Part shown: one piece after another, positions 1 through 7,905 of the stretch
Position numbering within the stretch: position 1 is the first letter of the stretch
Layout: each line of letters starts with the position of its first letter
NCBI GenBank assembly: GCA_025359565.1
Contig: JANYFY010000016.1
Coordinates: 1 to 64,000, forward strand
Length of the DNA: 64,000 nt
Direction: 5' to 3'
Source: Gammaproteobacteria bacterium
Lineage (GTDB): Bacteria; Pseudomonadota; Gammaproteobacteria; Steroidobacterales; Steroidobacteraceae
The notes under the pieces: generated by a model
Database searches by the model: none
What the model was told of the DNA's origin: nothing
The model's input: the letters and a program-made list of their open reading frames with translations, nothing else
Position numbers and translations under genes: made by a program

Positions 1-123
1 AAGACCAAGACCTTCGCCATACAAAGATGCATCAAAATCGATGTCCTCGGGTGAGATATCTAGGTTAAGGGCGTTGACGATCAACTTGGCCAAATTCTGC
101 CGTACCGGTAGTTGCGAATCCAT
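1..123 (-). CDS. Acyl carrier protein, C-terminal part beyond the window
   Basis: The protein starts at ATG 123 and runs off the left edge after 41 codons. The visible part reads like an acyl carrier protein N-terminus: a helix, then the LNLDISPEDIDFDASLYGEGLGL-type pattern that in this family comes just before the Asp-Ser phosphopantetheine site, which lies outside the window. Such carriers hold the growing chain in aryl-polyene and fatty-acid synthesis. The neighbours (chorismatase, halogenase, acyltransferase, glycosyltransferase) make a dedicated aryl-polyene carrier more likely than the housekeeping AcpP. An AGAAG-like ribosome site lies just upstream of the ATG. The missing serine motif leaves some doubt. 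Confidence 0.8.
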   Translation of the reverse strand, partial: MDSQLPVRQNLAKLIVNALNLDISPEDIDFDASLYGEGLGL

Positions 124-135
124 TTAACTTCTTAA

Positions 136-169
136 ATTGTGGGGCATTTAAAATTGTGAGGCATTTAAA
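136..169. repeat. Two 17-bp direct tandem repeats in the divergent promoter region
   Basis: Positions 136-152 and 153-169 are two head-to-tail 17-bp units differing at one base (core ATTGTG[G/A]GGCATTTAAA). They lie 13 bp upstream of the acyl carrier protein ATG and upstream of the divergent methyltransferase. This is a plausible operator or a local duplication; nothing shows which. Confidence 0.6.
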
Positions 170-221
170 GGAGTATTATTGAGGCGTAGGGCGCGAAGCG
201 CAACTATTGCGGTATTGTGAT

Positions 222-974
222 ATGTTTAATATCATGACAGCTCCGCACCTCCCGCTTCGGACTTACTATACTACTGAAGCTGATCGTAGTCTGTGGGTCC
301 GTGAAATTTTCAATCGTACAGCTGGCGACTATGATCGCGTGGAGCGAGTCTTAGCGTGGGGTAGTGGACCCTGGTACCGTCGTCGTGCGTTATTGCGTGC
401 CGGCCTTCTTCCGAGCATGAGCGTGCTTGATATAGGCACGGGAACTGGGCTTGTGGCGCGCGAAGCTGCAACTATCGTGGGCGATCCGACTCGGGTCATC
501 GGCGTCGATCCTAGTCCGGGGATGCTCGATCACGCGCAAGTTCCGGCGGGGTTGAAATTAGTAGCGGGAAGCGCCGAATCCATACCAGTCGCTTCAGAAT
601 CGGCGGACTTTCTAAGTATGGGTTATGCCCTTCGGCATGTAAGCGATCTGCCCCTCGCATTTTCAGAATTTAAACGTGTGCTACGTCCGGGTGGCCGGAT
701 CTGCTTGTTAGAGATTACGCAACCGGAAAGCAGAATTTCGCGTACGTTTTTGAAGGCCTACCTACGGGGCATCGTGCCGACGATTGCGGCGATGGTTTCG
801 CGGCATAAAGATATGCCGGAACTGATGCGTTATTACTGGGATACGATCGCCGCGTGCGTGCCGCCTCAGGTAATTTTGGAAGCACTCAAGACGGCCGGAT
901 TTGTCGCGGTTAAACGTCGCGTCGAATTAGGGATTTTTTCGGAGTATCAGGCGACTAAAAATCATGCTGGGTAA
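222..974 (+). CDS. Class I SAM-dependent methyltransferase (UbiE/MenG-like)
   Basis: This is a Rossmann-fold methyltransferase. The SAM-binding motif I (VLDIGTGTG) is near residue 70, the acidic residue after beta-2 is in VIGVDPS, and a UbiE-like LRPGGRICLLEI motif follows. It is divergent from the acyl carrier protein and tail-to-tail with the glycosyltransferase, overlapping it by 48 bp. In this setting the likely substrate is the aryl polyene or its aromatic head group, but a quinone-type substrate cannot be excluded. Starts are possible at TTG 207, ATG 222 and ATG 234; none has a clear ribosome site, and 222 is chosen as the first ATG. Confidence 0.8.
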   Translation: MFNIMTAPHLPLRTYYTTEADRSLWVREIFNRTAGDYDRVERVLAWGSGPWYRRRALLRAGLLPSMSVLDIGTGTGLVAREAATIVGDPTRVIGVDPSPGMLDHAQVPAGLKLVAGSAESIPVASESADFLSMGYALRHVSDLPLAFSEFKRVLRPGGRICLLEITQPESRISRTFLKAYLRGIVPTIAAMVSRHKDMPELMRYYWDTIAACVPPQVILEALKTAGFVAVKRRVELGIFSEYQATKNHAG

Positions 975-1700
975 ACGCGCTGTAAAACCCAGCAGTAATC
1001 TACAATGCATCCAGGTTAAAAGGGCGTTGTCGCGCCAATAATTAAAATGAGAAATACCACCTTCTTCTTTTCGGAAATACCGTACAGGCGCAGGTAGATT
1101 GATGGGTTCTACACCGCGCCAACAGAGCCGCACGACTGCTTCGACATCGAAGTCAAAGCGCCGCATCCATAATTGGCGTCGCATAATGCGTTCAAGCGGT
1201 ACTAGTGGGTAGACACGAAATCCAAATAACGAGTCATGCACTCCTGCCCATAGGGTTTCGATATTTGCCCACCCATTAGATATTTTTCGCCCCCAAACCC
1301 GTAATGGTGGTGCATCGACACCGAATACCGGCGCGCCTAATATCATGGCCGCCGGGAATTTATGTGAAGTCGACATAAAAATGCGGATACATTGCGCCGG
1401 ATGCTGACCGTCTGAGTCCATGGTGAGTACATGAGTGAAGCCTTGCTGTAACGCCAGTTTAACCCCCATCAGCACCGTACTGCCCTTACCGGCATTGCGC
1501 GGTTGTAGGTACACTTTCAGCCCCGGATCAGTCGCGGCAAGTTGAATCAATTGATCCTGGGTCCCGTCAGTGCTGCCGTCCACTATGACCCATACCGGAT
1601 TCCACACTTGGCGTGCTGCCGCTACGGTTTCGAATACTTTGTCGCCGGGGTTGAAGCTTGGAATGAGCACCAAATGCGTTTTCGAGGCTTCGACGTTCAT
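927..1700 (-). CDS. Glycosyltransferase family 2, dolichol-phosphate-mannose-synthase-like
   Basis: The N-terminus has the GT-A pattern of family 2: VLIPSFNPG, then VIVDGSTDGT, then the metal-binding DSDGQHP. It probably transfers a sugar from a nucleotide or polyprenyl donor on the cytoplasmic face of the inner membrane. The gene follows the acyltransferase, and its ATG (1700-1698) overlaps that gene's TGA as ATGA, which favours this start over ATG 1721. Glycosyltransferases of this kind are regular members of aryl-polyene clusters, where they help join the polyene to its membrane anchor. The acceptor here is not known. Confidence 0.85.
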   Translation of the reverse strand: MNVEASKTHLVLIPSFNPGDKVFETVAAARQVWNPVWVIVDGSTDGTQDQLIQLAATDPGLKVYLQPRNAGKGSTVLMGVKLALQQGFTHVLTMDSDGQHPAQCIRIFMSTSHKFPAAMILGAPVFGVDAPPLRVWGRKISNGWANIETLWAGVHDSLFGFRVYPLVPLERIMRRQLWMRRFDFDVEAVVRLCWRGVEPINLPAPVRYFRKEEGGISHFNYWRDNALLTWMHCRLLLGFTARLPSMIFSRLILRKNP

Positions 1701-2461
1701 GGATTGTTTTTTGCAATCCACTGATTTTGAGGAGAATCGGCGAGTTCAGAGCGGAAATAATGTTCTAATTCCAGGGTAAACGCACGCACATCGGTAGGGT
1801 AGTCGAAACGGCGACCCAGGCGAATGCGATATCTAATGGGTAGCCGGGGGGGTTTATACAACGCCCAGCCCTTACCGAGAAACCCTGAATCCTGTTCGAT
1901 AATCAGGGTTTGTACAGGTACTTTCGCATGCTTAGCGATTATTCCAACTCCCGATCGTAACTCGTTGACGACAGGTCGAGTGGTGCGGGTACCCTCCGGA
2001 AATAGTAACACGATACCGCCGCGCTTCAACTCTTCAATCGCCGCTAGGATCATGTGCCGTGGTGAGTCATTACGGATGTAATTCGCCAGGCGTGCACCTG
2101 CACCGAGAAATATATTATTCATTAAATTGGCTTTCATCACACACGCAACCCGCGGATTGTGCGCGATAACGAAAAGAGCATCGATTAAGCTGGGATGGTT
2201 GGGAGCCAGCACCATCGGCCCGTCTGGAATTTCGATTAAACCCTTAAGATCTAGACGGTAGCCTCGCATCAATCGAAGTGACCAAACATAGGTGCGGAAA
2301 TTTATGAGAATGCCCCAGCGACCGCAGGTGCGGCCGATATGCTGCGGAAGCAAGAAGAGGGGCAGCGCTACGATAGTCCACGCCAAACAAAGGGATCCGA
2401 GTATTAGCAAAGAGAACGCCAGCGATATAGTTTCAACAGCATGAGTAAAGGTCTTTAGCAC
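1697..2461 (-). CDS. Lysophospholipid acyltransferase family protein (PlsC-like)
   Basis: An N-terminal hydrophobic segment (about residues 13-40) is followed by the acyltransferase signature NHPSLID, in which the usual HxxxxD is kept. The substrate-binding FPEGTR motif follows. The family moves an acyl group from acyl-ACP or acyl-CoA to a glycerophosphate or similar acceptor. Inside a polyketide-like pigment locus it more likely transfers the polyene acyl chain to a lipid or sugar than makes phosphatidic acid; this is inference. It is in one strand-wise run with the OmpV-like protein upstream (10 bp gap) and the glycosyltransferase downstream (ATGA overlap). Confidence 0.85.
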   Translation of the reverse strand: MLKTFTHAVETISLAFSLLILGSLCLAWTIVALPLFLLPQHIGRTCGRWGILINFRTYVWSLRLMRGYRLDLKGLIEIPDGPMVLAPNHPSLIDALFVIAHNPRVACVMKANLMNNIFLGAGARLANYIRNDSPRHMILAAIEELKRGGIVLLFPEGTRTTRPVVNELRSGVGIIAKHAKVPVQTLIIEQDSGFLGKGWALYKPPRLPIRYRIRLGRRFDYPTDVRAFTLELEHYFRSELADSPQNQWIAKNNP

Positions 2462-2471
2462 GTGACCCTGA

Positions 2472-3371
2472 TTAGCGGGAACTATCGACCATTACGGAGG
2501 AATAACCAACCATCCAGGTAAATGCCAGCCCTAGGGCCCAATATCCCTTGCTGCGCACCAATGGGCTGTCCGCAAACGCCGCTCCTTTTAAGGTGTCATA
2601 GCGAGCGTAAGCGCCTACCCAAAAATTGGGATAGCGTTTAGATAGGGCACCCAGAAATTGAGTTCCGGCATATCCCCCAGGCGCCTGGTAGCTCGGTCGG
2701 TCCAGCCTCGCGTACTGGGGCGCAACCGCATAGAAATATTGATTGTATTGCCGGTTAGAAAAAATAGGTCCCGCTAGCAGGCCTAGAGACCAACCCGGAT
2801 GGCCGCCTAAGTTCGGCCAATCAACATTGAACTGCGGCGAAAAGCTTAAACCCACGATTTTTGGAACTGCAGCAACACTCATCGCCACTCGTAGCGGCGC
2901 ACGAATATCAAATCGAATACGACGATCTTGCGTTTCATACAGGTGCCAGTCGATCGAAGGACCTATTTCAAAAATCGGTTTGAGGTTAGGCATCCCTTGG
3001 CGCGCTGCTACATTTTGACTGGATACCGGTATGGTACCGCCAGCATTCAAATTGATTTCGACCGCATCACGAGCGAACAGTATACTGCGCACGCCGTTTC
3101 GATCCGCGCGTAAAAATTTCCCTCTGTAAACAAAATAAGGAATTGGAAGAACATAGGTAGTCTGTGTATCCGCGCCCCGGTAGGCATCCATCGTCAACCC
3201 GCCGACGCCCAGACCCAATTCCCAAAGCGGCTGTTTAATGGGCTCTATATCGGCCGCTGCCGATGTGCTTGCGAGGCCACCCATTAGGCAACCGATAGCT
3301 ACGGCCGTTGCTGAGCTTAGTTGGGGCGATTTAAATCGGGGTGATCTAAGCCAGCGCACCAAATGCCTCAA
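2472..3371 (-). CDS. MipA/OmpV family outer-membrane protein
   Basis: A 299-residue protein with a basic N-terminus, a hydrophobic stretch and an Ala-rich cleavage region around residues 36-40, so it is probably exported. The mature part shows the MipA/OmpV pattern: WELGLGVGG near the start, a YRGAD motif, alternating aromatic beta strands and an aromatic-rich C-terminal strand. It is likely a beta-barrel in the outer membrane. The start overlaps the end of the chorismatase gene by 26 bp, so the two are translationally linked. A link to the pigment, for example as an outer-membrane anchor or insertion factor, is suggested only by position. Confidence 0.8.
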   Translation of the reverse strand: MRHLVRWLRSPRFKSPQLSSATAVAIGCLMGGLASTSAAADIEPIKQPLWELGLGVGGLTMDAYRGADTQTTYVLPIPYFVYRGKFLRADRNGVRSILFARDAVEINLNAGGTIPVSSQNVAARQGMPNLKPIFEIGPSIDWHLYETQDRRIRFDIRAPLRVAMSVAAVPKIVGLSFSPQFNVDWPNLGGHPGWSLGLLAGPIFSNRQYNQYFYAVAPQYARLDRPSYQAPGGYAGTQFLGALSKRYPNFWVGAYARYDTLKGAAFADSPLVRSKGYWALGLAFTWMVGYSSVMVDSSR

Positions 3372-4341
3372 TCTCTACTGCAAGGTCAGCGCGACAAATA
3401 TCGGCCTGCAGGTAGGTGGCGGGAAACTTTGAATTAATCTGGCGTGCTAGTTCGGCAGCAACCACGTCCTGATCGCGCGAATCACGTAGGTAGATTTTTA
3501 ATCGAAGTTTGTCGATTGCAATGTGCGCGTCCTCACTGTTGTCATTCACTGTATCCATCAAAGATCTTAAGTTTGCTAAAGTTTCGCGGGTTTGAGCGAG
3601 AACGTTGCCAGCGCCGACCGTACTATGCCCGATAATACTGGACGTGCCTGAGATGAACAACGACATGGCCGATGTCGTTTTTAGCAAAGTTGCGCGTGAA
3701 AATAACGGACGAAAATCTCCATATTCAGCAGGGTAGTCATAGGCTGGGACTTGGCGCGGATTTTCAATCGCTATGGGTGGTACAACACTGGCAATGAAAT
3801 AAATGCTTAGCGCTGTATTACCGCCTGTGCCAATGGCACAGGCGGCAGGGATATAGCCAGCGCAGCTATATTCGCTAAAAAGATCGCCATATTTCTTAAA
3901 AGACTTTTGCCGAGCTGCATTGAACTGACGATAACGCTCAACTCCGTCGTTTTCCTCATTGATGTGCGACATGTAATTCCATACGCGTAATAAATGCGGT
4001 AACCCGGCATCGCGTAAACATACAAAGATTTGATCGTACGCGCCCTCGGTGGCCTGCCATAACGTGCCAGATTCTTGAATAGCGATTCTACCGAATAACA
4101 ACTGTCCGTTGCTACGGCACTCAATATCGCCGATTTTAAAATTGTGCAACGGTTCAGCCGCTCGCCACACTTCGTATATCAGGGGCTCGCCCAATGATTT
4201 CGCCTCAACTCGTGCCACCGGCACTTTGGCTTTAAAGCCCGTGTGGCTGACACCGAGACGCGCAATGCCCAGGACATTAATCCAATCGTCACTGCGGTAT
4301 CGCGCCAAATCCGCTTCAGTTAAATAGTCAACCGTGAGCAA
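3346..4341 (-). CDS. xanB2: Chorismatase, XanB2/Hyg5-type 3-hydroxybenzoate synthase
   Basis: This 331-residue protein matches the FkbO/Hyg5/XanB2 chorismatase family, which cleaves chorismate to pyruvate plus a ring product. The middle holds the RVWNYMSHINEEN and GTGGN regions typical of the family. The C-terminus has a Cys-Arg-Ala-Asp-Leu-Ala-Val-Glu segment (Cys316, Glu323). From memory of the Hyg5 work, a Cys seven residues before the catalytic Glu marks the type that makes 3-hydroxybenzoate (plus 4-hydroxybenzoate in XanB2). 3-Hydroxybenzoate is the xanthomonadin head group, which fits the halogenase upstream (4 bp gap). The symbol is by analogy with Xanthomonas. Confidence 0.85.
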   Translation of the reverse strand: MLTVDYLTEADLARYRSDDWINVLGIARLGVSHTGFKAKVPVARVEAKSLGEPLIYEVWRAAEPLHNFKIGDIECRSNGQLLFGRIAIQESGTLWQATEGAYDQIFVCLRDAGLPHLLRVWNYMSHINEENDGVERYRQFNAARQKSFKKYGDLFSEYSCAGYIPAACAIGTGGNTALSIYFIASVVPPIAIENPRQVPAYDYPAEYGDFRPLFSRATLLKTTSAMSLFISGTSSIIGHSTVGAGNVLAQTRETLANLRSLMDTVNDNSEDAHIAIDKLRLKIYLRDSRDQDVVAAELARQINSKFPATYLQADICRADLAVEIEAFGALA

Positions 4342-4345
4342 TCTG

Positions 4346-5629
4346 TTAAGCCTCGCGAATGTTGCGGCGGCGGTGCAGCATTGCCTTCAACGAACGATGG
4401 ATACCTAATAACGAGGCCGTGCCATACAGAGCTTTAAAAATATTTAGCGCCGTCCAGATGGGTGTTTTTCCGAAAATATCGCCGGCCAACACGGACATCA
4501 GAGCTTCCTGAGTACGGAATAAATTGCGCGGGTTCATAAACAGTTCGCGCATGGTGGGTGTAGTAATGCGATATATAAACCAAGATAATTCGCGCGGACC
4601 GTGCTGCATGATGCGATCAAACCTTTTAAGCGCCGCGATGCTGCTTTCGGGTGTACGCAGACACACGTCTACCGCATCAGCTCCTGCAACGGCACTATTC
4701 ATTGCGAGCCATACACCAGAGGAAAATACGGGGTCTATAAACGCATAGGCATCCCCTAAAAGAAGATAATTGTCTCCATGACTGTGATTGGCGGCATACG
4801 AGTAATTTCCGGTGGCCTCCACGTCGGTTACCAATTGAGCGGCGCTTAGGCGTTTGGCAAGAGGTTGGCAATGCGCAATGGCCTGCATGAAATAATCATT
4901 TAACGGCATGTTGCGGTTTTTCATGTAGTAGGGCCAGACTACCGCTCCTACGCTGGTAGCGCCATCGGCTAGTGGGATAAACCAAAACCATCCGTGTTCG
5001 AACCAGTATATGGAAATGAGCCCTGCCCGGCTGCCTGGGTAGCGTTCTGCGCCACTAAAATGTGCGTACATTGCGGCGCTATTATGTTTTTTATTGCGAC
5101 TTTTTGCCTCAAGTTGCTTGGCAAGTAACGTATCTCGGCCCGACGCATCGATTATGAATTTTGCATCCCAGGTTATGGGCACCTCGTCCGCTAAACTGGC
5201 CTGGACTTTACTCACAGAGCCCGCAAAGTCAACGCGGTTAACTTTGCAATTTTCCAGTACGGTAACCCCACAGGCTGCCGCACGCCGAATCAGGATCTCA
5301 TCAAATTCTGAACGACGTACCTGGTAGCCGAATGGCATGTCCTTGTTCCAGGCTCCTTCAAATAAAAAAGTTTCGCCGCGCCCGTGACTGGGTGATACAA
5401 ATTCAGCACCGGGCTTTTCCAGACTGATGGCACTAATTTGCGGCGCAATGCCGAGGCGTTCAAACAGCGGCAGATTAGCGGGCAGTAAAGATTCACCAAT
5501 ATGAAAACGAGGATGTCGACTTTTCTCCAGTAACGCTACTTTGTAGCCTTTCTCTGCGAGTAGGATTCCCGCGGTAGAGCCAGCAGGACCTCCACCAATG
5601 ATGACTACATCTGCGACGTTGGCGCTCAT
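4346..5629 (-). CDS. Flavin-dependent halogenase-type FAD oxidoreductase
   Basis: A 427-residue flavoprotein. The dinucleotide motif GGGPAG is at residues 12-17. The halogenase signature WxWxIP is present as WFWFIP at residues 214-219, and Lys72 in EKPGAEF sits where phenolic halogenases keep the lysine that carries hypohalous acid. It probably halogenates the aromatic end of the polyene, as xanthomonadins are brominated. Position beside the chorismatase supports this. The frame is open to 5683, but the start is set at ATG 5629, since the longer form would overlap the upstream oxidase gene and add a non-homologous tail. A reductase partner is not seen here. Confidence 0.82.
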   Translation of the reverse strand: MSANVADVVIIGGGPAGSTAGILLAEKGYKVALLEKSRHPRFHIGESLLPANLPLFERLGIAPQISAISLEKPGAEFVSPSHGRGETFLFEGAWNKDMPFGYQVRRSEFDEILIRRAAACGVTVLENCKVNRVDFAGSVSKVQASLADEVPITWDAKFIIDASGRDTLLAKQLEAKSRNKKHNSAAMYAHFSGAERYPGSRAGLISIYWFEHGWFWFIPLADGATSVGAVVWPYYMKNRNMPLNDYFMQAIAHCQPLAKRLSAAQLVTDVEATGNYSYAANHSHGDNYLLLGDAYAFIDPVFSSGVWLAMNSAVAGADAVDVCLRTPESSIAALKRFDRIMQHGPRELSWFIYRITTPTMRELFMNPRNLFRTQEALMSVLAGDIFGKTPIWTALNIFKALYGTASLLGIHRSLKAMLHRRRNIREA

Positions 5630-5645
5630 AATTAATAATACTGCA

Positions 5646-6938
5646 TTACAGCAGATCGCGTAATCGGTAGTAGAGCATTGCAAGCATCAAGGACGGGCGA
5701 CGCAAATATGCGCCGCCTGGAAAATCGCGGTGGGGAATACGGGCGAAGACGTCGAAGCGTTCGGCCGTGCCTGCGAGTGCTTCGGCTACGAGTTGTCCGC
5801 CTAAAGCTGTGAGCGCCATGCCATGACCCGAAAAACCTTGTAGATAAAATACATTAGGCGCAAGGCGTCCAAAATTTGGCGCGCGGCTCATGGTAATGTC
5901 GAGAAACCCGCCCCAGGCATGTTGAACTTTGACGTCGGCGAGCGTTGGGAATATTCGCAGCATGCGCTTACGCATCGACTCTGCGACATTCGGGGGTTCG
6001 AGCGAGCTATAGCTTACGCGGCCACCAAATAACACTCGATAATCAGCGGATAGTCGGAAATAATCGACAATCCAATTGAGGTCGGCGATCGCGGCGTTAC
6101 TCGGAAAAAGTTTAAGTGCGCGTTCCTCGGATAAAGGTTCGGTTGCGATAATGTAGGTGCCGACGCCGAGAATGCGCTTGGCTAAGACGGGTGCTACGCC
6201 ATTCAAGTAGGCGTTGCCGCAAAGCACGAGGTGTTTGGCGAGGATGCGCCCTCTTGCGGTGTGGATAGTGACCGTGTTGCCGTTGGTGTAGTTGAGGACC
6301 TGAGAATTTTCAAAAATTTGCGTACCTAGTTGCTCGGCGGCTTGTGCCAACCCGAGCGTGTACTTCAAGGGGTGGAGGTGGCCACTCTGGGTGTCGAGTA
6401 ACCCGCCTAAATATTGGTCAGTGCTGATATGAGATTGCAATTCGTTGCGATTAAGAAGTTGCACGGAACGATAGTCATTTCGATCACGTAACTCGTGACA
6501 CCATTGTTCGAGTTCGTGCACCTGGCGCGCTTTGACGGCGACGTGAATATGGTTGGGGCGGTATTCGCAGTCTATTTTATATTGATGAATGAGTTGTTGG
6601 GTGAGCTTCAAACCTGCAATGGAGAGGTCAAAAAGGCGCCGTGCGTCGTCTTGCCCTACTTGTTTGGTAAGGGCTTGTTGGGAGGCTGCGAGGCCAAATA
6701 TTATTTGGCCGCCACTTCGACCGGAAGCGCCGTAGCCGATTTCGCGTGCCTCGAGGAGTGCGACCCGGTAACCGCGTTGGCTCAAGTGCAAAGCGGCTGA
6801 TACGCCGGCAATGCCACCCCCGACAACAGCGACATCGGCATGCGTTTCCCCTACCAATGGCTCGCGGGCGGCGCGTACTGGGCCTTCGCTTAAGGAGGCG
6901 GCGTAGTAGGAGCGGGCGGGGGGAGCGGATAGTTTCAT
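5646..6938 (-). CDS. puuB: FAD-dependent amine oxidase, gamma-glutamylputrescine oxidoreductase type
   Basis: A 430-residue DAO-family flavoprotein. The N-terminus has SYYAAS as in E. coli PuuB, then VVGGGIAGVSAALHL (FAD-binding GxGxxG) and the GYGASGRSGGQ motif of this subgroup; the C-terminal FAD-contact region reads FSGHGMALTALGG. The enzyme would oxidise gamma-glutamylputrescine to the aldehyde with release of ammonia and peroxide. It is divergent from puuD-puuA and the Pot transporter genes, which supports the assignment. It lies 16 bp upstream of the halogenase on the same strand, but the functional break between the two clusters probably falls here. Related glycine/D-amino-acid oxidases are the alternative. 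Confidence 0.82.
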   Translation of the reverse strand: MKLSAPPARSYYAASLSEGPVRAAREPLVGETHADVAVVGGGIAGVSAALHLSQRGYRVALLEAREIGYGASGRSGGQIIFGLAASQQALTKQVGQDDARRLFDLSIAGLKLTQQLIHQYKIDCEYRPNHIHVAVKARQVHELEQWCHELRDRNDYRSVQLLNRNELQSHISTDQYLGGLLDTQSGHLHPLKYTLGLAQAAEQLGTQIFENSQVLNYTNGNTVTIHTARGRILAKHLVLCGNAYLNGVAPVLAKRILGVGTYIIATEPLSEERALKLFPSNAAIADLNWIVDYFRLSADYRVLFGGRVSYSSLEPPNVAESMRKRMLRIFPTLADVKVQHAWGGFLDITMSRAPNFGRLAPNVFYLQGFSGHGMALTALGGQLVAEALAGTAERFDVFARIPHRDFPGGAYLRRPSLMLAMLYYRLRDLL

Positions 6939-7149
6939 GTAGGACTATTGACAGAAAGTGGATGCTGTGGGCTCGCTTAGATAATGAAGCTGCGCGTGCA
7001 TTGACGCACCGCACCAAACACAGCTAAGTGTTGGAAATGCTTAAATCTTAGCCTATTTCGCTGGGTAACACAGCCCGGAGTACCCCCTATCTGGTGTAGA
7101 ATGGAGGTCAAGAAAGCCTTCATATCCTTAGGCGTTTAAAATATTAAAC
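6939..7149. promoter_or_regulatory. Divergent intergenic region between puuB and puuD
   Basis: The longest gene-free stretch of the window (211 bp). It should hold both puu promoters. Two inverted repeats are visible: GCTAAG/CTTAGC (7023-7028 and 7047-7052) and GGGTA/TACCC (7063-7067 and 7081-7085). A TAGAAT -10-like hexamer is at 7097-7102, without a convincing -35. No regulator gene is adjacent. Confidence 0.4.
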
Positions 7150-7902
7150 ATGTCTCGCTTGCCGCTTATCGGAATTCCAGCCGATCGCCGGCTGTATGGG
7201 AAGCAGTACTTCCACATGGTCGGCGAGAAGTATATAGAAGCCGTGGCTCACGGTGCGGGCGCTATGCCGGTACTTATTCCGGTGTTGGGGCCAGAGCTTG
7301 ATTTGTCATCGCTTTTAAAAGTGTGCGACGGGTTGTTGTTAACCGGGAGCGCATCGAATGTTGAACCTCACCACTACGGAGGACCGGCGAGTTTGCCGGG
7401 AACGCTACATGATCCAGATCGGGATGCTACGACGCTTCCGTTAATTCCACGGGCAATTGCTGCGGGGTTACCGGTATTGGCGATTTGCAGGGGTTTTCAA
7501 GAAATGAATGTGGCTTATGGCGGAACGCTGTGGCAGAACATTCACGAAGTGCCGGGGCATCTTGACCATCGCGATGACGAGTCGCTTGACCTTGATGCGC
7601 AATATGGACCGGCGCACGAAGTAAACCTGGAGTCAGGAGGCCTGCTGCGTGAAATTGCAGGGTCCGACCGGCTGATGGTTAACTCTTTGCATTGGCAAGG
7701 AGTGCAAAATCTTGGGTCTAATTTAACGGTGGAGGCGCGCGCACCTGATGGGGTTATCGAGGCTTTCCGAGTTGCGGATGCGACTCATTTCGCGGTCGCC
7801 TTGCAGTGGCACCCCGAATGGCAGTTTTCTAAGAATCCATTTTCTAGTGCGCTATTTGCCGCCTTTGGCGATGCATGTCGGCGCACTCTAGCGGCAAGGT
7901 GA
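7150..7902 (+). CDS. puuD: Gamma-glutamyl-GABA hydrolase (class I glutamine amidotransferase, peptidase C26)
   Basis: A 250-residue class I amidotransferase-like hydrolase. The nucleophile is Cys113 in AICRGFQE; the His-Glu pair is in QWHPEW (His221, Glu223). The family releases glutamate from gamma-glutamyl-GABA, the last gamma-glutamyl step of the Puu route. It is first in an operon-like run with puuA, whose ATG begins 3 nt after this stop. Length matches E. coli PuuD (254). No putative aldehyde dehydrogenase (PuuC) is in the window, so that step must be encoded elsewhere. Confidence 0.88.
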   Translation: MSRLPLIGIPADRRLYGKQYFHMVGEKYIEAVAHGAGAMPVLIPVLGPELDLSSLLKVCDGLLLTGSASNVEPHHYGGPASLPGTLHDPDRDATTLPLIPRAIAAGLPVLAICRGFQEMNVAYGGTLWQNIHEVPGHLDHRDDESLDLDAQYGPAHEVNLESGGLLREIAGSDRLMVNSLHWQGVQNLGSNLTVEARAPDGVIEAFRVADATHFAVALQWHPEWQFSKNPFSSALFAAFGDACRRTLAAR

Positions 7903-7905
7903 TTT

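Noticed and set aside
130-169. A 10-codon leader peptide on the minus strand across the tandem repeat
   Set aside because: It has no ribosome site and no regulatory residue pattern; very short frames like this occur by chance.
5630-5683. Upstream extension of the halogenase gene
   Set aside because: It would overlap the puuB-like gene and adds an 18-residue tail unlike the family; ATG 5629 begins at the usual N-terminus.
6628-7027. Two overlapping open frames (one on each strand) near the puuB start
   Set aside because: They are Arg-rich shadows of puuB with no domain pattern.
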